A stretch of 64,000 bases of DNA from Homarus americanus (taxonomy: Eukaryota > Arthropoda > Malacostraca > Decapoda > Nephropidae), in assembly GCF_018991925.1 (NCBI RefSeq), contig NW_024744357.1, forward strand, positions 1,631,286-1,695,285. The letters are read 5' to 3'. Positions 1 through 12,864 of this stretch are shown here, piece by piece; position 1 is the stretch's first letter, and every line of letters begins with the position of its first letter. Both the position numbers and the translations under genes were made by a program. The notes beneath the pieces were generated by a model. It worked only from the letters and a program-made list of their open reading frames with translations. It did no database searches and was not told where the DNA came from.

Positions 1-134
1 CACGTTCACTAAGTTGTTCCTTTTCCTAGTATGAACAAATACGTCATTAACATATATCTCTCTCTTTTGAACGACTCCGCTATTTAAAGTGACCTATATT
101 TTTTTTTCTAGGGCGAACAAAGGTTTGAAATGTA

Positions 135-197
<63 letters not shown>

Positions 198-871
198 GAT
201 TGGGTGAGGTTCTACAGGGCGATGACTTGGGGCCCATGCTGTTTCTTTGATAATTCTATTCATCCTGGGGTAAAAAATATCCACATTACCACATAAGACA
301 TACATACATACATATATACATACATACATACTTACATACATACATACATACATACTTACATACATACATACATATATACATTTACTCGCACTACATACAC
401 ACGTACGCAAGAACCTATTGACGCACACATACTCACCTATCATACATTCTCTAACCTATATGTACACACACACACACACGTACACATGAACGTATATACA
501 CACGTACGACGCACATGTACGTACACCGTCTAGACCACACGCCCTCTGCCTGCGGCTATCACCAATTATAGCGAAGCCCACGGGAATGTCTTTTAACACA
601 CACACACACACACACGCGCACACACACACAGAAAGTGAGAGTGTATTAGAGACAAAAAGGGGAGATAGAATACAGGAGAAACATGAAAGAGAAGAGAGAT
701 ATAATGAATAAGGGATATATATAGTAAGGAGAGAGAGAAAGAATAAATAATACATAGATACGCAAACACTAAAGAAGTAAGAAGGCAGAAAACAACAAGA
801 AATATGAGTGATCTATTTGTTTTGTCATTGTGGTTAAGTTAATGGCTGAAGCTGGCAAACTAACACACTCA

Positions 872-915
<44 letters not shown>

Positions 916-1008
916 ATGAACACTAGATTCTATGCATTCTTAATTCAATGTTAAAATAGTGAAATAATTATAATATCGTGTATTTCTGAATATCATCAAG
1001 ATAAGGCA
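1..1008. other. Microsatellite-rich intergenic DNA
   Basis: No gene is recognised. The stretch holds (CT)n at 139-195, a long (ATAC)n-type tetranucleotide run at about 299-381, AC runs near 466-480 and 596-630, and (CT)n at about 872-913. Open frames across it are made of these simple repeats and have no protein-like composition. Confidence 0.8.
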
Positions 1009-1115
1009 ACCTAACCTAACCTAACCTAACCTAACCTAACCTAACCTAACCTAACCCTCCCCAGGTAGCAATAAGGTATTAAAATCATCAGGAGAAATAA
1101 GCTGAGGTGCCCAAT
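1009..1115 (+). repeat. Telomere-like (CCTAA)n run with conserved flank, locus A
   Basis: About nine perfect CCTAA copies (1009-1056), the arthropod telomere pentamer, are followed by a flank containing TCATCAGGAGAAATAA. Closely related flanks sit next to CCTAA/TTAGG runs near 10.5 kb (reverse), 19.6 kb (same strand) and 45.1 kb (reverse), so the run belongs to a dispersed element rather than to a chromosome end. The left flank has only a weak counterpart of the inverted end seen at 19.5 kb. Confidence 0.7.
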
Positions 1116-1134
1116 TGTATATAGATGCTAAATA

Positions 1135-1706
1135 CAATGATACTCCACAATGATACTCTACAATGGTACTCTACAATGGTACTCTACAATGGTACTCTAC
1201 AATGATACTCTACAATGGTACTCTACAATGGTACTCTACAATGATACTCTACAATGGTACTCTACAATGGTACTCTACAATGGTACTCTACAATGATACT
1301 CTACAATGATACTTTACAATGATACTCTACAATGATACTCTACAATGGTACTCTACAATGGTACTCTACAATGATACTCTACAATGATACGCTACAATGG
1401 TACTCTACAATGATACTCTACAATGATATTTTACAATGGAACTCTACAATGGTACTCTACAATGGTACTCTACAATGGTACTCTACAATGATACTTTACA
1501 ATGATACTCTACAATGATACTCTACAATGGTACTTTACAATGGTACTCTACAATGGTACTCTACAATGATACTCTACAATGATACTCTACAATGGTACTC
1601 TACAATGGTACTCTACAATGATACTTTACAATGATACTCTACAATGATACTCTACAATGGTACTTTACAATTATATTCTACAATGGTACTCTACAATGAT
1701 ACTCCT
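1135..1706. repeat. 13-bp minisatellite, about 44 copies
   Basis: The unit is TACTCTACAATGG, with a common variant ending ATGA and rarer variants with TACTTTACAATG. Because 13 is not a multiple of three, a 61-residue open frame inside it cycles through all three frames every 39 bp. It is a shadow and not a gene. Confidence 0.95.
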
Positions 1707-1867
1707 GAATGTTAACCCTGAAACCTTTGCCCCACATCACCATTGTAAAGTACATTGGTATTCTAAAGTGGTAAGAAGAACCAATGTAAATAATGTTTGG
1801 GCGGCTGGCTGTTGTGTTCTAACGTCACAGTAATCACCTCCTTATACGCTAGACTCTCTTGTTATTG

Positions 1868-1902
<35 letters not shown>

Positions 1903-1935
1903 TTTATTCGTGTCATATCTCCCCTGCCTTGTTTT

Positions 1936-1985
<50 letters not shown>

Positions 1986-2015
1986 GATTGTCTTTACTTT
2001 CCCAGCTGTTATTAC

Positions 2016-2049
<34 letters not shown>

Positions 2050-2075
2050 TCTCGTTAATTTTCGTTATTTTTCCA
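1707..2075. repeat. (ATT)n and (CT)n microsatellites
   Basis: Runs of ATT/TTA at about 1868-1903 and 2014-2050 bracket a (CT)n run at about 1939-1983. Nothing gene-like is seen between them. Confidence 0.85.
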
Positions 2076-2945
2076 AGGATGAAGGAGAGACTGAAAGGAA
2101 AGGAACCGTGTAGAGGAAAAGGGGTGGAACAGATGCCATAGAAGGATAGGAACCATGGAAGAGGGTAACCAGGAGAGAGAAGGAAGGAAAGAAGGAAGTG
2201 GAAAGGGTGGGAAGGAAATGATAACCGTATAAAGACCCTAAGATGTGAGAGAAGAATGGGTGAGGGAAGGGAGGGGGTCTTAGGAGGAAAGGGGCCCTGG
2301 GACGTGGTGGAAGGGTGGGGTCTCTATGATGGAAGAGGCCCTGAGAGGAGAGGAAAGGGGGCGTATTGTGAAATGTAGTGTGGCTGAGGTTAACCGAGGG
2401 AGAAAGGGAGATGGAGATGGAGAGGGAGAAAGGGAGATGGAGAGGGAGAAAGAGAGAAAAGAGAAAGAAACAAAGGGAGAGAGAGAGAGAGAATGGAAGG
2501 TTCAATAGAATGATGAGAAAAGAGAGGGAACCTAAAAAGGGAGGGAGACAATAAAGGGAGGGAATCTTAAATGGGAAGGGAGTAGAGACATTGTAAGACA
2601 GTGGAAGGGAGAAGGAGAGATGAAGGAAGTGAGGGAATGAGGTAAAAAAATAAGGAGAATGGGGGAGAGAAGTGTAAGGAAGGGGAGGAGAGAATGAGGG
2701 AGGGTAATGGGTTGAAGAATGAACGGAAGAAGGAGGGAGAAAGGAAAGAAATGAGTGAGAGAAGACAAGATGAAGAAAACATGAAGAAGGAGGAAGGAGG
2801 AGATGAAAAGAAAATGAAGCAGTGAAAGATAGAAGGAAGAGGAAGGGAAAAAGAGAGGTATAGAGAACTAGAAGGAGAGAAGAAAGGAGATAAGGGATTG
2901 GGTGAGGGACATAGAAGGGGAAGCAGAGTGCCGCTGGTGAGGGCG
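2076..2945. repeat. Long purine-rich (GA/GGAGA) tract
   Basis: About 870 bp on the plus strand are overwhelmingly A and G, in irregular GGAGA, GGAAGG and GAGAAAG words. The complementary strand gives a 333-residue Ser/Pro/Leu/Phe-rich frame, which is what pyrimidine-only DNA translates to, so no protein is called. Such strand-biased tracts can adopt triplex (H-DNA) structure. Confidence 0.85.
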
Positions 2946-2988
2946 TGGCACTGTGAGGCAGCGGGTGGCCACCTTCACCACAGTGCCG

Positions 2989-2989
2989 C

Positions 2990-3038
<49 letters not shown>

Positions 3039-3193
3039 TATCTAGTGTCATCACGAAGAACATCAAAATAAAAACTGTAAATAAATAACATCATTACTAA
3101 CCTAACCTAACCTTAGAAACAGAGAGAGAGAGAGAGAGAGAAAATAAAATTTTCTTATACAATACACTACACGATATCTCTCTCTCTCTCTCA
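2989..3193. repeat. (GT)n, a short CCTAA run and (GA)n/(TC)n
   Basis: A (GT)n run occupies 2989-3035. Two or three CCTAA copies near 3100, a GA run at 3120-3142 and a TC run near 3178-3193 follow. Confidence 0.85.
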
Positions 3194-4082
3194 CCTGATA
3201 TTAATAAAACTTCAGACACATAATAAGAATGATAATACAGGTAAGACTTTAATTACACCTCATTAATAAGTGGTTCATGAGGTTGACTGGACGAGGTGAT
3301 ACCATGGCTCATTAGCATCAGTTAATAACCTGTTACCGTGACTGACGAATAGGATTAATTTATGTGAATAAGGATGTTAAGGGATCGACCAATCAAGATG
3401 GGAGATAAGGTCTACTCTGGCCAATTGGATGACCAAACAAGCAGTTAAGAGATAATTAGCATTTATAATGGGTACTCACCAGTTAGGGTAGGCATAACAA
3501 ACACTTAAGAGGCGATTAGCAGTCAAGAGAGAGGTATAACAAGCATCAATGAGATAATTGCCAATTAGAAGGAGAGTAGCGAGCAATGAGGTCGTTAGCG
3601 TTGTTACCACCTATGTTGATGTCGCTTGAATTAGTATTAACTTAATATTAACAATTAAGAAAAAATATAACACTATATCCATGTAAATTATTGACTTATA
3701 GTGTAAATGAGTAATATCATTTACTAAGAGAGAGAAGTACATTTGTAAATCTATATTAAAATTTATAATTGAGTTATTTATTCATGAGTGAAGACAAGAC
3801 TAAATTTGTAAATGTGTAAATAAATCACAATGAAAGAGAGGTGTAAGGGTGTATATGTGTAAATGGGGTTTTAATAGATAGAGTTACTAGGTTGTAAACG
3901 TGTAAATAATCTAGTTTTAGATAGTTACATAGTTGTAAATGTGTAAATTATTCTCCAGTAAATAAATTTAAGGATATGTAAAGGAATTTATTTTTAACGG
4001 AATAACTATTCACATAAGCACATATAACAGTAGTGTAAATAACGGAGATGTGAAGGAACGGTAACTGACCTAACGATTAGAA
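3194..4082. other. AT-rich intergenic DNA with decayed short repeats
   Basis: No coding signal. Loose repetition is visible: GATAATTAGCA-like words spaced about 60 bp apart at 3430-3600, then many GTGTAAAT words at 3690-4030. They look like old, diverged tandem arrays. Confidence 0.6.
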
Positions 4083-4475
4083 GCCACAATAACGGAAATA
4101 ACGGTCAACTGTAATGATAACTGACATAACGATAAAAACAGTAACGGAAATAACGGTCAACTGTAATGATAACTGACATAACGATAAAAACAGTAACGGA
4201 AATAACGGTCAACTGCAATGATAACTGACATAACGATAAAATCAGTAACGGAAATAACGGTCAACTGCAATGATAACTGACATAACGATAAAAACAGTAA
4301 CGGAAATAACGGTCAACTGTAATGATAACTGACATAACGATAAAACAGTTACGGAAATAACGGTCAACTGCACTGATAACTGACATAACGATGAAAACAG
4401 TAACGGAAATAACGGTCAACTGCAATGATAACTGACATAACGATAAAAACCGTAATGAAAATAATGGTCAAAGGC
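4083..4475. repeat. 52-bp tandem repeat, about 7.5 copies
   Basis: The block ATAACGGTCAACTG recurs every 52 bp (for example about 4101 and 4153), joined by AATGATAACTGACATAACGA and a short A-rich linker. Copies differ by a few substitutions; the last one is the most diverged. Confidence 0.9.
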
Positions 4476-4786
4476 AATGATAACAGACTTAACGGTCAGC
4501 CGTAACTGTTTCTCCCGGGTTTGTCAATCATCCACAAACAGCTCGTGAGATCGTTCTTGTCGTAACACAATTCTAATCACCTTGCAAATGATTGGCTATT
4601 TACCGGAAGATTGTGAGAATTGATGACGTCTGATATAAGAGGCGAAGTTTCTTAAAATACTTGTTTTGTTTATGTTTGTTTCTTTGTTTGTTAACTTTAA
4701 GAAAATCATTGTCATTGTTCGTTTTTTTATTTGTTTGTTACATTATATTTTGGGTTGCTTCTAAGAGGTTGATATTTGTCCTGAAA

Positions 4787-4832
<46 letters not shown>

Positions 4833-5520
4833 ACCGTTTCTTATTACACAACATCTACATATTCATTTACTCACATACATGTAAATGCACGTACATACAT
4901 GAATACACACACGAGCGTGTCTGTTTAGCATACGTGTACAAAGCAACCTGGTCATATTTAGCCCTAATACTTTCCACACCTAACATACTTAACAAGCGTC
5001 ACTCTATAAACAAGGCCATTCACCTCTGGTTTAATCACCTTCCAACTGGTCACCTCAAACCAACCAATCACGTGTTGCTTCAGAACTTCCTTAATAAGAA
5101 CACTAACCAATCATCTATGAACTTCATATCTACTTCACGGTTCTTCAGCTGTTATCAAACATCACTTTCTAAACGAGGTCATTGGCAGCTAGATTGAATC
5201 ACCAGTCTTTCCTCACCTATAATTAACCCTCCTATTGGTCACTCCCCCCCCCCACCCCAGTCTACATGTTTACTATACATTACTGTAACAAGGTCATGCA
5301 CTTGTAGTTATGACCATTAGTCACAAGTCACCTAATTGTTAACTATACTCTCACTGACCATTACGATGATGTCTCTCCATGGACGCTGTCCGTAGAGACA
5401 GTTCAGGTAATTAGTCACAAAGGCTCGTGGTGAATATATAAGTGTTTATTTTTTTATTTTTTTATTTTTTTTTTTACGGGGATTAGCCCACCCTGGCACA
5501 GGTCACTGACCCATATCAGG
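4476..5520. other. Intergenic DNA, no gene seen
   Basis: A (CT)n run lies at about 4791-4829. An 87-residue frame at 4934-5197 has no recognisable domain and no splice or promoter context, so it is not called. Several CCAAT-like words recur between 5030 and 5240. Confidence 0.6.
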
Positions 5521-5529
5521 ACCTGAATT

Positions 5530-6072
<543 letters not shown>

Positions 6073-6690
6073 TTAAAATACCATAAAAAAGTAGAAAACA
6101 AAAACAACAGTAGTGAGAAACAATATACAGTATGTATGTTGTGTTGTCAATAGTAAGAGAAACAATTGAGACCTGCAATTGTGTGTAAATGAGGCAGAAA
6201 GTCAGATCAGCAACCTGGGACTTGGTCACAATTTTCGTGATGCCATATGGCAGCAGGGTCTACCATTGGACAACACATTATGCTTCCAATATCTTCCCAG
6301 GCGGTAGTACCTCCCTGTTTGATGGCTGCCTACTACCTACTTAAGTTAAAACACAAGAGGACATCCAAAAATGGCATCAAAATGATACTGACTCGAGTAG
6401 ATATAACCTAACCTAACCTGACCTTAACTAGATACTAACCTAACCTAACCTTAAAATTCCACATCGTATTTGAATATTTTTTTTTACCTTAACAAAAATC
6501 ACTAAATTAAATTACCATCTAACACCATGACTTACGAGGAATATTTTACCTTATGTAGTTTTGAGAATGATGGGCCAGATGATCATTAAGGCCCCAGGTG
6601 AGTCACAGGTACAGACGGACGCCTTACACTATTTCAATCTGTTCATCTGTACCGCCGGTCACTCTGAGGCTTATCGCAGTCGGGGTCAGG
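6073..6690. other. Intergenic DNA with short CCTAA clusters
   Basis: Nothing gene-like. Two small clusters of CCTAA and CCTGA pentamers lie at about 6404-6455. Confidence 0.65.
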
Positions 6691-6697
6691 TAGTGGA

Positions 6698-6803
6698 GGT
6701 GTGTTAGGGTGTGTCAAGGTGTGTTAGGGTGTGGTTTAAAGTGTGTTCGAATGTGTTAGGGTGTGTTATGGTCTGTCGGGGTGTGTCAGGGTGTGTTAGA
6801 ATG
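6698..6803. repeat. GTGTTAGGGT-type degenerate repeat
   Basis: Words such as GTGTTAGGGT, GTGTCAAGGT and GTGTGTCAGG recur every 10-12 bp just before the CAC-rich minisatellite. Confidence 0.7.
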
Positions 6804-6854
6804 GATAATACAGTCTCTCTTGCACCATCCTCGGGTACTGGGTCTCTCCTCGCT

Positions 6855-8454
6855 CTCACTATCACCGTCACCATCACCCCCTGTCACTACTACCACCATC
6901 ACCCCCTGTCACTACTACCACCATCTCCCCCTGTCACTACTACCACCATCACCCCCTGTCACTACTACCACCATCAATCACTACTGCCATCACCCCCCTC
7001 ACTACTACCACCATCCTGCACCCCCTGTCACTACTACCACATCTGTCACTACTACCACCATGTCACCCCTGGGTCACTATCATCCCCCTGTCACTACTAC
7101 TACCATCTCCTGTCACTACTACCACCATCTCCCCTGTCACTACTACCACCATCACCCCCTGTCACTACTACCACCATCCCCTGTCACTACTACCACCATC
7201 ACCCCCCTGTCACTACTACCACATCAGTCCCCCTGTCACCATCACCCCCTGTCACTACTACCACCATCACCCCTGTCACTACTACCACCATCACTGTCAC
7301 TACTACCACCATCACCCCCTGTCACTACTACCACCATCACCCCTGTCACTACTCACCACCATCACCCCCTGTCACTACTACCACCATCACCCCCTGTCAC
7401 TACTACCACCATCACCCCCCTGTCACTACTACCACCATCACCCCCTGTCACTACTACCACCATCACCCCCTGTCACTACTACCATCACCCTTCACTACTA
7501 CCACACACATCACCCCTGTCACTACTACCACATCACCCCCTGTCCCTACTACCACCATCATCCCTGTCACTACTCACCAATACCCCTGTCACCACCTGTC
7601 ACTACTACCATTCCCTGTCACTACTACCACCATCACCCCCTGTCACTACTACCACCATCACCCCTGTCCCTACTACCACCATCATCACCCTGTCACTACT
7701 ACCACCATCACCCCTGTCACTACTACCACCATCACCCCCGTCTACTTCACCACCATCCCTGTCACTACTACCACCATCACCCTCCTGTCACTACTACCAC
7801 CATCACCCCCTGTCACTACTACTACCATCACCCCTGTACACCATCTTCACTACTACCACCATCACCCCCATCCTACCACCATCACGTCCCTACTACCACC
7901 ATCATCCTGTCACTACTACCCCTGTCCTACTACCACCATCACCCCCTGTCACTACACCACCATCACCCCCTGTCACTACTACTACCATCACCCCTGTCAC
8001 TACTACCACCATCACCCCCTGTCCCTACTACCACCATCACCTCCTGTCACTACTACCACCATCACCCCCTGTCACTACTACCACCATCACCCCTGTACTC
8101 TACCAATCACCACCCATCACCCCCTGTCTACTACCACCATACCCCCATCACCCCCTGTCACTACCACCACCATCACCCCCTGTCACTACTACCACCATCA
8201 CCCCCCCACCACCATCACCCCCTCACTACCACCACCATCATCACCACCACCACCATCACCCCTGTCACCACTACCACCATCACCCCTGTCACACTACCAC
8301 CATCACACCACCACCGTGTCTACCACCATCCCCTATCGTTACCACCACCACCGCCACCACCATTACTTACTATCACCATCATCACCACTACCACCACCAT
8401 CACCACTACCATCATCCCCAACATCACCATCACCCTCACCACCACCACCATTAG
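6855..8454. repeat. CAC-rich minisatellite, about 24-bp unit, 1.6 kb
   Basis: The unit is CACTACTACCACCATCAC followed by a C-rich spacer of variable length (CCCTGT to CCCCCTGT), so the period wanders between about 22 and 26 bp. Two plus-strand frames stay open for over 560 codons (Thr/Pro/His/Ser-rich), but the varying spacer shifts the frame from unit to unit, which argues against a coding role. Confidence 0.93.
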
Positions 8455-8571
8455 CCTAGGGACAGGTGGTGCGCCGACTACTGGGGTATCATATTGAAAA
8501 TAGACTGTACACAGGCTGTCTCCGGGCTATCTTGCACCATCCACGGGGTGTGGTCCTCACCTCTTTCTATC

Positions 8572-8705
8572 ACCACCACCACCCTCACTGCCACCACCCT
8601 CACCACTATCACCATCATCACCACCACCACCCTCACCACAATCCCCACCCTCACCACCACCCTCACCACCACCACCCTCACCACCACCACCCTCACCACC
8701 AGCAC
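8572..8705. repeat. Second CAC-rich array (CACCACCACCCT)
   Basis: A shorter relative of the previous array. Its left flank (8529-8575) resembles the left flank of the first array (6822-6860), both holding TCTTGCACCATCC followed by a C/T-rich stretch and TATCACC, so the two arrays probably come from a duplicated founder. Confidence 0.85.
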
Positions 8706-9775
8706 GACGACAGACTTACATGGACAGTCGGGTCATATATTCAAGACCTTGTCCGATTTTTGAGAAAAAAAGAGAGAGAAGGTAAAGTTGGTGTGGCGCC
8801 CCAGAACTGACCAGGTTAATTCAGTCACACTCGTCCCTCCCTCATTGTAATCATTCTAAGACGTTTGGTTTGGGAGAGAAAATTGTATCGAGGGCGTTAT
8901 ATCAAAAGTAAACAATGGAGCAGATGCGTCTTTAGAATATAAAATCTAAAGAAAATTAATCTAAAAATGAAAGATCCGAGGCCAAGACTTCCAGTACGAA
9001 ACATCTGAAAGTCAACAGGGTGGAGCGTAGCGACCTCACGGCCGCGCGGCGCCCGGGTCGAAGGCTGCAAGGTTGTACGTGTTGTGACCGTCGACATCAA
9101 GAAAACATTGCATGAACTTAGATGCGATCTGCGACCTGAATTGAAATCTAATTGTCAGAGATCACAGGCGTCTCAATGATAAACGGACAAAGCCTGTGTA
9201 TATTTCTGCAGTGATATCACTTGTATATTATTTGTGTTACAAGTAATTTCAGACCATCGATGAGATTGCTATATCAACCCAAACCTTCCTCTTATATCAG
9301 TAATTCAGCCGTAACCTGGATTTACCCTTGATAAAGAAGAATTTCCCAGCGAAATCAGCAGATGTCTTTTAACGTTTTGTTTTCTTTTCAAAATAGGTTT
9401 ATGTTAGGTTTATCCTTTAAAGGCTGTAACAGGCTAAAGGTAAGGCACATTAAAATCTATAACAATGCAAAGAAACTAAATAACTTTTAAACCATATTAG
9501 TATAATGGGAAACAAGTTTATTGTAATTTACAAGACCACTGAATATTGCTCTATTAACCCAGACTAAAATAGGTGGAAAGGAGCTCACCCACCCCGCTTG
9601 TTTACATAATTCATTACGTACCATTTCTCGCTAATATAATATAGACAAGAATATAAGATAGTCTCTCCCTATATGGTATGCAACTATCAACTACTGGTCT
9701 GTACGTAGAATGTATCGACTCAATGCATGACGGGGTATAAACACTTGACTTTGATATCGAAAGTGTATGATGATT

Positions 9776-9776
<1 letters not shown>
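8706..9776. other. Intergenic DNA with a CpG-rich patch
   Basis: Mostly AT-rich. A short CpG- and GC-rich patch at about 8995-9100, including GGCCGCGCGGCGCCCGGG, stands out and is open on both strands for about 30-60 codons, but no start, splice pair or domain can be assigned. Confidence 0.5.

Positions 9777-9858
<82 letters not shown>
9777..9858. repeat. (AC)n microsatellite, about 41 copies
   Basis: A pure AC run. A shorter GT-rich run follows at about 9948-9996. Confidence 0.97.
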
Positions 9859-9859
<1 letters not shown>

Positions 9860-9996
9860 TTTCAGAAAATACCTCTACCACACAACACTTAACAACTAAG
9901 CTCGACTTCAATCAACTGTAACCTATCTAAGGAACATGGCAGAGGTTATGTGTGTGTGCGTGTGTGTGTGATGTGTGTGTGTGTGTGTGTGTGTAT

Positions 9997-10510
9997 GATG
10001 TATTAGTATATAGTGATCATCATAATACGGTATTTAAAGATATTAAAGCGAAAAACCAGAGCGCAGGAATAAGGACTTCTGTTGACGTTATTAGAGACGC
10101 AGAGCAACTCTATTTCTACTAACAGCTTCTACAGCAACAGTGGAAAGGAAAAGTTGAAATTCAGAGGAGTACAGCAAGGTGATATACCAGGTCCGCATAT
10201 ATTTTCCTAGTTTGTATGTCATTTCACTGGTATAAAGTAGATGTTATATGTATTTACTAACACAATGTAACATATAGTACTCCAGATAATTGTCTTTTAA
10301 TTGTTTTCTTGAGATAAATGAACAGTAACTTCGAGGTCTACTTTCACGACATTTACAACACTCCAAAGGCTCATCTATTGCTGTTGTTCTTTATTGTTTA
10401 ATTTGTATCTGTATTGTACTGGCGAAGAAAACTGTTTCAATTTCGTTTTCAATTTCAGTTACTCATTTTAATCATAATATTGAAAGAGAAAATAAACTCT
10501 ATGATATTTC
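9997..10510. other. Intergenic DNA, nothing recognised
   Basis: AT-rich sequence without a supported gene, repeat or RNA. Confidence 0.6.
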
Positions 10511-10867
10511 TGATCACCTGAAGTTTATCTCACTGGTCTTATCTCACCTGAAGACTAAACATCATAACTCTGCCTGAGGGGTTGGGTTAGATTAAGTTAG
10601 GTTAGGTTAGGTTAGGTTAGGTTAGGTTAGGTTAGGTTAGGTTAGGTTAGGTTAGGTTAGGTTAGGTAGGTTAGGTTTGGTTAGGTTATGTTAGGTTAGG
10701 TTTGGTTAGGTTATGTTAGGGTGGGTTAGGTTAGGTTTGGTTAGGTTAGGTTAGGTTACCTTAAGCATGGTTATAATAATTTAGGGTAAGTTAAGTTCTG
10801 CTATGTTATGTTATGTTATGTTATGTTATGTTATGTTATGTTATGTTGGATGGTTAAAGGTGATTAC
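10511..10867 (-). mobile_element. Telomere-pentamer element with inverted ends, locus B
   Basis: Read on the minus strand this carries the same module as loci A, C and D: CCTAA copies, then a C-rich link and words matching TTTAGTCTTCAGGTGA. The body holds about 17 near-perfect TTAGG copies (10,590-10,665), further variant copies, and about nine TTATG copies (10,803-10,847). The left end (TGATCACCTGAAG at 10,511) and the right end (GGTTAAAGGTGATTAC at 10,852-10,867) are imperfect inverted counterparts. No coding capacity. A non-autonomous element is the simplest reading; an interstitial telomeric insertion is the alternative. Confidence 0.5.
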
Positions 10868-11295
10868 TCTTACGGTGAAATAAGCTAGGTTTTTTATTGG
10901 TTAGGTTAGGTTAACGTGATCCATCATTACCCCAACTTTCACTAACACTCATCACACACAAGATAATATTCTGTTCACGACTACAGCAACAAAAAAATAT
11001 ACAAGTTTCTTCATTTTCTAGTCAATTTTCTTGCAATCTGTTCCATATTCTAGCAGTTGAGTCACTTGCAGCCACTCCTCTCTGGTTGCAACCGGTGAAT
11101 GGGGTTAAGATGACTAAATGCAACACAGCCACCTGGAATGGCCGACTTCTTCTTATTACCATTGTTTCACTCTATAATGTTTGGGTTTTGTTTTGTTTTC
11201 CTGAAGATTCAATACTTTTCAATAAGACATATTTCTCGTATCATCTATGAGAGGATTGAAGGTTGGAACTGATACTTGGGAGTCCTCGAGTTAAT
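10868..11295. other. Intergenic DNA, nothing recognised
   Basis: A few more TTAGG copies near 10,900, otherwise unremarkable. Confidence 0.6.
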
Positions 11296-11672
11296 ACCTG
11301 ACCTAACCTGACTTGTCCTGACCTAGCCTAACCTAACTTGGCATGACCAAACCTAACCTAACCTGACTTGTCCTGACCTAGCTTAACCTAATCTGACTTG
11401 TCCTGACCTAGCCTAACCTAACCTGACTTGTCCTGACCTAGCCTAACCTAACCTAACCTAACCTAACTTGGCATGACCAAACCTAACCTAACCTAACTTG
11501 GACTGACCTAGCCTAACCTAACCTAACTTGGCATGACCTAACCTAATCTAACCTAACTTGGCCAAAATTAACCCAATCTAACCTAGCCTATCCTAAACTA
11601 AACTTACCTTATCCTAAATTAACGCAACCTAACCTAACTTAACTTAACCAATACTTACCTGACCTATCCTAA
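11296..11672. repeat. Variant CCTAA array with 30-bp sub-periods
   Basis: Pentamers CCTAA, CCTGA, CTTGT, CTTGG and CATGA alternate in register. The word ACTTGTCCTGACCTAGC recurs at about 11,366, 11,396 and 11,426, a 30-bp period of six pentamers, so a telomere-like array has acquired higher-order structure. Confidence 0.85.
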
Positions 11673-11758
11673 CACACACACACACACACACACACTAAAC
11701 ACACCTTCAACACACACAATTACCACAACACACACACACACACGCTAAACACACCCTC

Positions 11759-11800
<42 letters not shown>

Positions 11801-12057
11801 AACACATAACACCACCTAACACACACACACCTCTCACACACACCACCCTAACACATAAACACACCCTCAACACACACACACACACACACACACGCTAAAC
11901 ACACCCTCAACACATACAAACACCACACCTAACACACGCTAAACACACACAAACACCACACCTAACACACGCTAAACACACTCTCAACACACAACACCAC
12001 ACCTAACACACGCTAAACACCCTCAACACACACCTAACACACGCTAAACACACCCTC

Positions 12058-12091
<34 letters not shown>

Positions 12092-12103
12092 ACCCTCAAC
12101 ACA

Positions 12104-12134
<31 letters not shown>

Positions 12135-12245
12135 CTCCACACACACACACTAAACACACACACACACACACACTTAAACACACCCTCAACACACACCCTC
12201 AACACACACACACACACACACGCTAAACACACCCTCAACACACAC
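11673..12245. repeat. AC-rich minisatellite
   Basis: AC dinucleotide runs alternate with GCTAAACACACCCTCAA and CCACACCTAACAC words. Minus-strand Cys/Val-rich frames are translations of this repeat. Confidence 0.9.
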
Positions 12246-12335
12246 AAACACTTAAAAGTCTGGTCATACAAACAACCGCCACGCACACACACAGTATCAA
12301 GGACACATGATTTCACGTACCGTACGTGATCTTAA

Positions 12336-12512
12336 CTCTTAAAGTTCCTAACCTAACATAAGCTAACCTAACCTAACATACGCTAACCTAACATAAGCTA
12401 ACCTAACCCAGCCTGTCACATCTTGTCACATCTCATGAACAAATGTGCTAAAGGTATCTGTCTGTCTGTCTGTCTGTCTGTCGTTCTGTCTGTCTGTCTG
12501 TCTGTCTGTCTG
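12336..12512. repeat. CCTAACATAAGCTAA cluster and (CTGT)n
   Basis: Short CCTAA-related words at 12,336-12,415 are followed by a (CTGT)n run at about 12,456-12,512 with one interruption. Confidence 0.85.
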
Positions 12513-12864
12513 TTCTAACCAAACGTCTATGTTCAAGGTTAAAGACGTCAAACACAGATACCAACACTCGGTCTAATATTAGCAAGGCCTCAGGACCATC
12601 ACCCGCCCCCCACCTGGTGACGTACCACACAGGTATTCGTAGCCTGCAGGTATCTGTTCTTCCTATTGAACGGTAATTTACTTTCCTCCTCACGTGCTGT
12701 AGGCGACAACTGTGACGTCGTGGAGGTCAAGATAGTGAACGCCACTCCCAAGTCATATGACGCCTTGCCCCATCACTCCCCTTTATACGTATACAAATTA
12801 CCGGGTATTGATGTTTGTGACACCTGAAGATACAGGTATAAACATTCTGTGAGTTCATTGGCTA

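Noticed and set aside
1009..1056. A true chromosome end (telomere)
   Set aside because: The run is short, lies inside the sequence and has conserved non-telomeric flanks repeated at other loci in both orientations.
2065..3066. 333-codon minus-strand open frame rich in Ser, Pro, Leu and Phe
   Set aside because: It is the translation of a pyrimidine-only strand and a CA repeat. No domain, splice signals or normal composition.
6711..8459. 582-codon Thr/Pro/His/Ser-rich frame, mucin-like at first sight
   Set aside because: The variable C-rich spacer changes frame between units and two frames are equally open. No signal peptide or exon boundaries.
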